Position numbers and translations under genes: made by a program
Assembly (NCBI GenBank): GCA_030447385.1
Contig: JAUJOY010000003.1
Span: 423,457 to 487,456 of the forward strand
Reading direction: 5' to 3'
Origin: Mycobacteriales bacterium
GTDB lineage: Bacteria; Actinomycetota; Actinomycetes; Mycobacteriales; SCTD01
Length of the DNA stretch: 64,000 nt
Notes under the pieces: generated by a model
Databases searched by the model: none
Told to the model about the DNA's origin: nothing
The model's input: the letters and a program-made list of their open reading frames with translations, nothing else
Shown: positions 60,141-64,000 of the stretch, piece by piece
Position numbering within the stretch: position 1 is the first letter of the stretch
Layout of the letters: each line of letters opens with the position of its first letter

Positions 60141-61067
60141 CTATGAGTTCGCACTGAAGAAGCGCCAGATGGTGCCGGTGGCGTCAAGGGCCCCGTTGGG
60201 GCCGCCGAGCCCCGGGGTGAACCAGATGTGCCCACCGCCCTGGACGGTGATCAGGCTGACCGTGGTGTCGTTGGCGCAGCCCCGCCACAACTCGGTCGTC
60301 ACAGCCCCGCTGACCTTCGGCGGTTGTGGCGGCGGGCAGCTGTCGATCTCAGCCCAGCGTTGGATCATGGCCGGTGTCGACGGGTACATGGCACCAGCGG
60401 CTTCGACGGCGTCGGGTCTGCCGCCCTCGTACGGCAGCAGCGGGTCGGCCGTGCCGTGGATCTCCAGCACCGACACCGGCCGGGAGGGCTGACAGGCTGC
60501 TGCGCGGACTGCACCGGCCACCGACGCCACAGCGCGCACCCGATCGGCCCGCTCGCAGGCGAAGCGGTAGGCCATCATCGCCCCGTTCGAAGCGCCGGTC
60601 ACGAAGACCCTCTCCGGGTCGACGGCGTAGTCCCGCTGGAGCCGGTCGAGCATCTGGGTCAGGAAGCCCACGTCGTCGGGGTTGCGCTCGGGTGCCGACC
60701 CGCAGCAGCTCCCGGCGTTCCACTCCGTCCGGGTTCCTTCCGGATAGACGACGATGAACTCACCCAGCGAGGCCTGCTTGTCGAAGCTGGTGATCCTGAC
60801 AGCGTCCTGGGCGGTGTTGGCGCCGCCGTGCAGGACCAGCACGAGCGGGGCCGGCCGGCTGCGGTCAAGCGTCGGCGGGACGAAGACCCGGTAGGTACGT
60901 GGCACGCCATCGATAGTGAGCTGACCGTTCTGCACGGCAGGCGGCGGGGGCGGCGCGGTACCTCCTCCACACCCGGCCGCCAGCAGCACCGCGAGCGTGG
61001 GCGCTGCAAGCCACCGCAGGCTGCGGTCTGTCCGCCGGCCGTTGCAGCGCTGTTCAGGTCGCGCCAT
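60141..61067 (-). CDS. Secreted esterase lipoprotein, LpqC / PHB-depolymerase family
   Basis: A 308-residue alpha/beta hydrolase. A basic N-terminus, hydrophobic segment and lipobox LLAAGC indicate a lipoprotein. The oxyanion region is LVLVLHGGANTAQD, the nucleophile Ser lies in GASNGA, the Asp in HGTADPLLPYEGG and the His in GGGHIW. Relatives cleave polyhydroxybutyrate, feruloyl or acetyl-xylan esters; the substrate is not predictable. ATG 61067 with GGAG upstream is preferred over the longer GTG start at 61085. Beside a sugar importer, it might deacylate plant polysaccharide. Confidence 0.88.
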   Translation of the reverse strand: MARPEQRCNGRRTDRSLRWLAAPTLAVLLAAGCGGGTAPPPPPAVQNGQLTIDGVPRTYRVFVPPTLDRSRPAPLVLVLHGGANTAQDAVRITSFDKQASLGEFIVVYPEGTRTEWNAGSCCGSAPERNPDDVGFLTQMLDRLQRDYAVDPERVFVTGASNGAMMAYRFACERADRVRAVASVAGAVRAAACQPSRPVSVLEIHGTADPLLPYEGGRPDAVEAAGAMYPSTPAMIQRWAEIDSCPPPQPPKVSGAVTTELWRGCANDTTVSLITVQGGGHIWFTPGLGGPNGALDATGTIWRFFSANS

Positions 61068-61724
61068 CGACTCCGTCTCCTCCACCCAGATCCCCGGTCG
61101 GCTTCAAGTGACCAAGGCTGGACCGCCCGAGAGGGCGAGTCAAGAAACCGCCCCATTGATCAAAATGAAGGCTTAGGCCTCTAGCGACGCGCGTGTGGAG
61201 CGCGCCTTCGTCGTCTAGCACAAGGTTGATGAAGCGCGGGCCGCTGATCTCGACCCGGGAGCACCCCCCCGGCGATGTCGAGGTGCACCGTAGTCCTCGC
61301 GGCCCTCGCGCGCGGCGGAAGGTCAGGCCGCCTGGTCAACGCTGGCGCTGCCTCGGCCCGCATGTGGGTGAACTGGCTACGACGCAGGACCGGGCTTCAT
61401 CGCGGAAGTCGTCACCGAACTCCGACCTCGCGGGTGAGGATCAGCGCGAGCACGGACAAGGGAGAAGACTTGGCAGGCACAGCGTAGAAGCGCAAGAGCG
61501 ACCGGGCTCAGCTTAGGCACCTGGTCGCCTCGTCGACCGCCCGTCAACCCTTGAAGGCGCGGCACCCGTGATGAAGTGCCGTCCTCGTGGTGCGGGGCGC
61601 GCTGCTGCAAAGCCCGCAAGGAAATGCACTTCTCGTCCTGGTCCTGAGTATCCTCAGCGACGGCGTCGACCTCGTCGGCTGATTGCCTGTCGCACGCGGC
61701 CGCAGCCGCTGGGAGGGGGTGCGG
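61068..61724. other. Intergenic region, no gene recognised
   Basis: About 650 bases with only short frames in all directions. A stretch reading AASARMWVNWLRRRTGLHRG (about 61345-61404) could be a scrap of a DNA-binding protein but is too short to assign. A strong ribosome site GGGAGGGGG (61711-61719) precedes the next ATG. Confidence 0.4.
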
Positions 61725-62684
61725 ATGCTGGGTGTCGAGGTGGCCGGCCTCGGGCGCAGCTTCACCACGGCCAGCAAGTTTCGTAAGCGCGGTCCGCTGG
61801 TGGAGGCGCTGCACGACGTGTCGTTGGCGGTGGAGGCCGGCGAGGTGCATGGGTTGCTGGGGCCCAATGGCGCGGGCAAGACGACGTTGTGCAAGATCCT
61901 GTCGACGGTTCTGCTGCCGACCAGTGGCACGGCTCGGGTGATGGGTCATGACGTGGTGTCCGAGACCGCAGCGGTCCGGCGTCTGGTCGGGATCGTGTTC
62001 GGGGGTGAGCGGGGTCTGTACACGCGGCTGACTGCACGGCAGAACCTGCGTTACTGGGCGGCGCTGTACCTCCTGCCCGGTCCGGAGGCCAACCGGCGGG
62101 CTGACGAGCTGTTGGAACGCGTCGGCCTGACCGACCGAGCCGACAGTCGCGTGGAGACGTTCTCCCGGGGCATGAAGCAGCGCTTGCACCTGGCCCGTGG
62201 CTTGATCGCCGATCCGCCCGTGCTGCTGCTCGACGAACCGACGACCGGGATGGATCCGGTGGCGGCGCGCGAGTTCCGAGCCATCGTGCACGAGCTGCGG
62301 GTGGAGGGCCGGACGATCCTGCTGACCACCCACGACATGGTCGAGGCCGAAGCGGTCTGTGATCGTGTCACCCTGATCGATCGCGGTCGGGTGCTGGCCA
62401 CGGAGCCGCCCCGCACGCTCGGGCGGTGGCTGTCGCAGTTCGGGCGCATCGACGCCGAGGGCGTGGATGAGGCGCTGCTGAATGAGGTCGCCGCTGTCGA
62501 CGGGGTCGGGGCGACGGCATGCAACGCAGACGGCTCGGTGCGGATCGAGATCGCTGCGGACGGCGCTGCAGCAGTGGTGCTGGCGCATCTGGTGGCAGCG
62601 GGGGTGACCTCGGTGCGCACGTCGGTGCCCAGTCTCGAGGAGGTCTACCTGCAGCTGATCGGTGGCCGTGGGTTGGACGTGTGA
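61725..62684 (+). CDS. ABC-2 type exporter ATPase
   Basis: A 319-residue ATPase. Walker A is GPNGAGKTT (about residue 47), signature FSRGMKQRLHLARGL, Walker B VLLLDEPTTGMD and H-loop LTTHDMVEAE. A C-terminal extension of about 90 residues resembles drug/lipid exporter ATPases (DrrA type, ending SLEEVYLQLIGGRG). It is the first gene of a three-gene exporter operon; substrate unknown. Confidence 0.92.
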   Translation: MLGVEVAGLGRSFTTASKFRKRGPLVEALHDVSLAVEAGEVHGLLGPNGAGKTTLCKILSTVLLPTSGTARVMGHDVVSETAAVRRLVGIVFGGERGLYTRLTARQNLRYWAALYLLPGPEANRRADELLERVGLTDRADSRVETFSRGMKQRLHLARGLIADPPVLLLDEPTTGMDPVAAREFRAIVHELRVEGRTILLTTHDMVEAEAVCDRVTLIDRGRVLATEPPRTLGRWLSQFGRIDAEGVDEALLNEVAAVDGVGATACNADGSVRIEIAADGAAAVVLAHLVAAGVTSVRTSVPSLEEVYLQLIGGRGLDV

Positions 62685-62688
62685 GCCG

Positions 62689-63456
62689 GTGACCGTGGTG
62701 TGGGCTGCTGTGCGCTTCCAGCTGTCGAACTCGCGACGTACCCCTGGTGACGTCGAGGCGTTGGCGACGGTGCCGCTGCTCACCGCCATCTTCCTGGCGA
62801 TCATGCTGAACTCCGGCAGGGACGACCTGATCGGCCACGCAGTGATCGGCCCCGTCTTGATGGCCATGTCGGTCATGGCGCTCAACGTCGCCGGGGAGAT
62901 CATCCAGAGCGACCGCTACGCGGGGACGCTCGAGCTGGTGATCGCGGCGCCGGCCAACATTGTCGTGGTGTTGTGGGGACGGGTGCTCGCGGTGGTCGCC
63001 CTCGGCATGCTCTCCCTGGTCGAGGCGTGGCTGGTTGCCTGGCTCGGGTTCGGCATCGTCATCGAGGTGCCGCACGCCGGCGTCTTCGCCGTGATCCTGG
63101 CCGCCTCCGCCTTCGCGATGGCAGGCACCGCAACCCTCGCGGCGTCGCTGTTCGTCCTGACCCGCCGCGGGTTCGCCTACCGAGTCGCGATCAGCTTCCC
63201 GCTCTACATCCTGGGCGGGGTGATCGTGCCGATCGCCTTCCTGCCCGAGTGGCTGCAGCCACTGTCCCGTCTGGTCTACCTGTCCTGGAGCGCCGACCTG
63301 CTGCGCGCCTCCCTGCGACCCGAACCGGTCACCGGCGTGGCTCTAGGGCTGCTGGCGATCCTGGCGCTGGCCTTCGCCTCTGTTCTGATGGGTCGGCGTC
63401 TGCTGGCCTGGGTCGTCGACCGCGTCAGGTCCGACGGGACGCTGGCGCAGGTATGA
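62689..63456 (+). CDS. ABC-2 type exporter permease
   Basis: A 255-residue membrane protein with six predicted helices and the ABC-2 permease pattern (EIIQSDRYAGTLELVIAAP, then ILGGVIVPIAFLPEWLQPLS). GTG 62689 lies four bases after the ATPase stop; the longer upstream frame overlaps the ATPase and is less likely. Its stop overlaps the next start (ATGA). Confidence 0.9.
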   Translation: MTVVWAAVRFQLSNSRRTPGDVEALATVPLLTAIFLAIMLNSGRDDLIGHAVIGPVLMAMSVMALNVAGEIIQSDRYAGTLELVIAAPANIVVVLWGRVLAVVALGMLSLVEAWLVAWLGFGIVIEVPHAGVFAVILAASAFAMAGTATLAASLFVLTRRGFAYRVAISFPLYILGGVIVPIAFLPEWLQPLSRLVYLSWSADLLRASLRPEPVTGVALGLLAILALAFASVLMGRRLLAWVVDRVRSDGTLAQV

Positions 63457-64000
63457 CGTTCAGCATCCTTGCGCATTCAGCGCGGGCCGGGTACGCCGAC
63501 TACGCCGTCATGTTCCCCCCGGCGATGTGGATGTTCGGCTGGCTCACGCGGGTCTTCGCCCAGGTCACGTTCTTCGCGCTGATCGGCCAGTTGCTCGGCT
63601 CCCAGCAGCAGGTGCGCTTCCTGTTGATCGGTAACGTCGTACTGATCGCGGTGATGCACACCATGATCGCCGCGGCATCAACCACCGCGGAACGCAGCCT
63701 GGGAACGCTCCCGCTGCTGGTCGCCGCCCCGGCGACCCACGTCACCGTCTTCTTGGGGCGCGGCCTGTGCTGGATGGTCAGCGGTGTGCTCAGCGCGACC
63801 GTTGCGCTGGTCGTGGTCGCGCCGCTGTTCGGGGTGGCCCTGCCCTGGCCGCGGGTGCTGCTGTTCGCTCCGCTCACCTTGCTGGTCGCTGCAAGCACCT
63901 ACCTGTTCGCGACCTTCCTCGCCAGCGTTCTGCTGCGCATGCTCGCCATCCGCAGCGTCATCACCCACCTGGCGTGGCTGCTGCTGACCGCGTTCTGCGG
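63453..64000 (+). CDS. Second ABC-2 type exporter permease, 3' end beyond window
   Basis: Open from ATG 63453 to the last base (182 codons visible). Hydrophobic segments such as VFAQVTFFALIGQLLG and FLLIGNVVLIAVMHTMIAAA, and the ABC-2 cue TTAERSLGTLPLLVAAPATH, match the preceding permease, so the exporter has a heteromeric membrane part. Start overlaps the previous stop (ATGA). Confidence 0.88.
   Translation, partial: MTFSILAHSARAGYADYAVMFPPAMWMFGWLTRVFAQVTFFALIGQLLGSQQQVRFLLIGNVVLIAVMHTMIAAASTTAERSLGTLPLLVAAPATHVTVFLGRGLCWMVSGVLSATVALVVVAPLFGVALPWPRVLLFAPLTLLVAASTYLFATFLASVLLRMLAIRSVITHLAWLLLTAFC

Overview
The window is high-GC actinobacterial chromosome. Evidence: roughly 70%+ GC coding bias, frequent GTG starts, GTGA/ATGA stop-start overlaps, an actinobacterial 16S-23S-5S operon without spacer tRNAs, and gene order matching the pheS-pheT-arg and tyrS-tlyA-nadK-recN-steA-mctB-pyrG-NUDIX blocks known from Mycobacterium and Streptomyces. 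The 16S gene is complete and would place the organism; I cannot name a genus from sequence alone.

Layout. (1) 1-14.6 kb, housekeeping: the end of pheS, pheT, then a tightly coupled arginine operon argC-J-B-D-(receiver protein)-F-R-G-H, followed by a 3-methyladenine DNA glycosylase, a short-chain dehydrogenase and tyrS. An ARG-box-like site overlaps the argC promoter, so the operon probably controls itself through its own argR. (2) 14.6-20.6 kb, one rRNA operon: four 22-bp tandem repeats, two tandem promoters, 16S, spacer, 23S, 5S and a perfect 16-bp terminator hairpin. (3) 20.6-41.6 kb, a conserved block: TPR protein, a broken metallo-beta-lactamase gene, SSB-like protein, DUF1015, TPR, HAD phosphatase, SCP2-like protein, coiled-coil protein, tlyA, nadK, recN, then a cell-division and envelope cluster (steA, mctB/steB, MraY-like transferase, murJ, GT4, membrane phosphatase-like protein), pyrG and a NUDIX hydrolase. 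Two genes here (HAD phosphatase, tlyA) have no ATG/GTG start and probably use CTG.

(4) 41.6-54.8 kb, an accessory region of decayed genes. It begins just inside an alanine dehydrogenase gene, of which only the promoter and about 15-24 codons remain. It holds remnants of a VapBC toxin-antitoxin, a DsbA/FrnE protein, an SRPBCC protein, an SDR, an HNH nuclease and a plasmid-type small protein. A 6.1-kb relaxase-helicase-primase gene (about 2,030 codons) is broken by about seven frameshifts. This looks like a dead integrative or plasmid-derived mobilisable element. (5) 54.8-64 kb, intact cargo: a sugar-type ABC importer (ATPase convergent with SBP-permease-permease), a secreted LpqC/PHB-depolymerase-type esterase lipoprotein, and an ABC-2 exporter operon running off the window edge.

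About 45 protein genes look intact, whereas frameshifts concentrate in the accessory genes and one MBL gene. That argues for real decay rather than uniformly poor sequence. No tRNA, CRISPR array or intact insertion sequence was seen.
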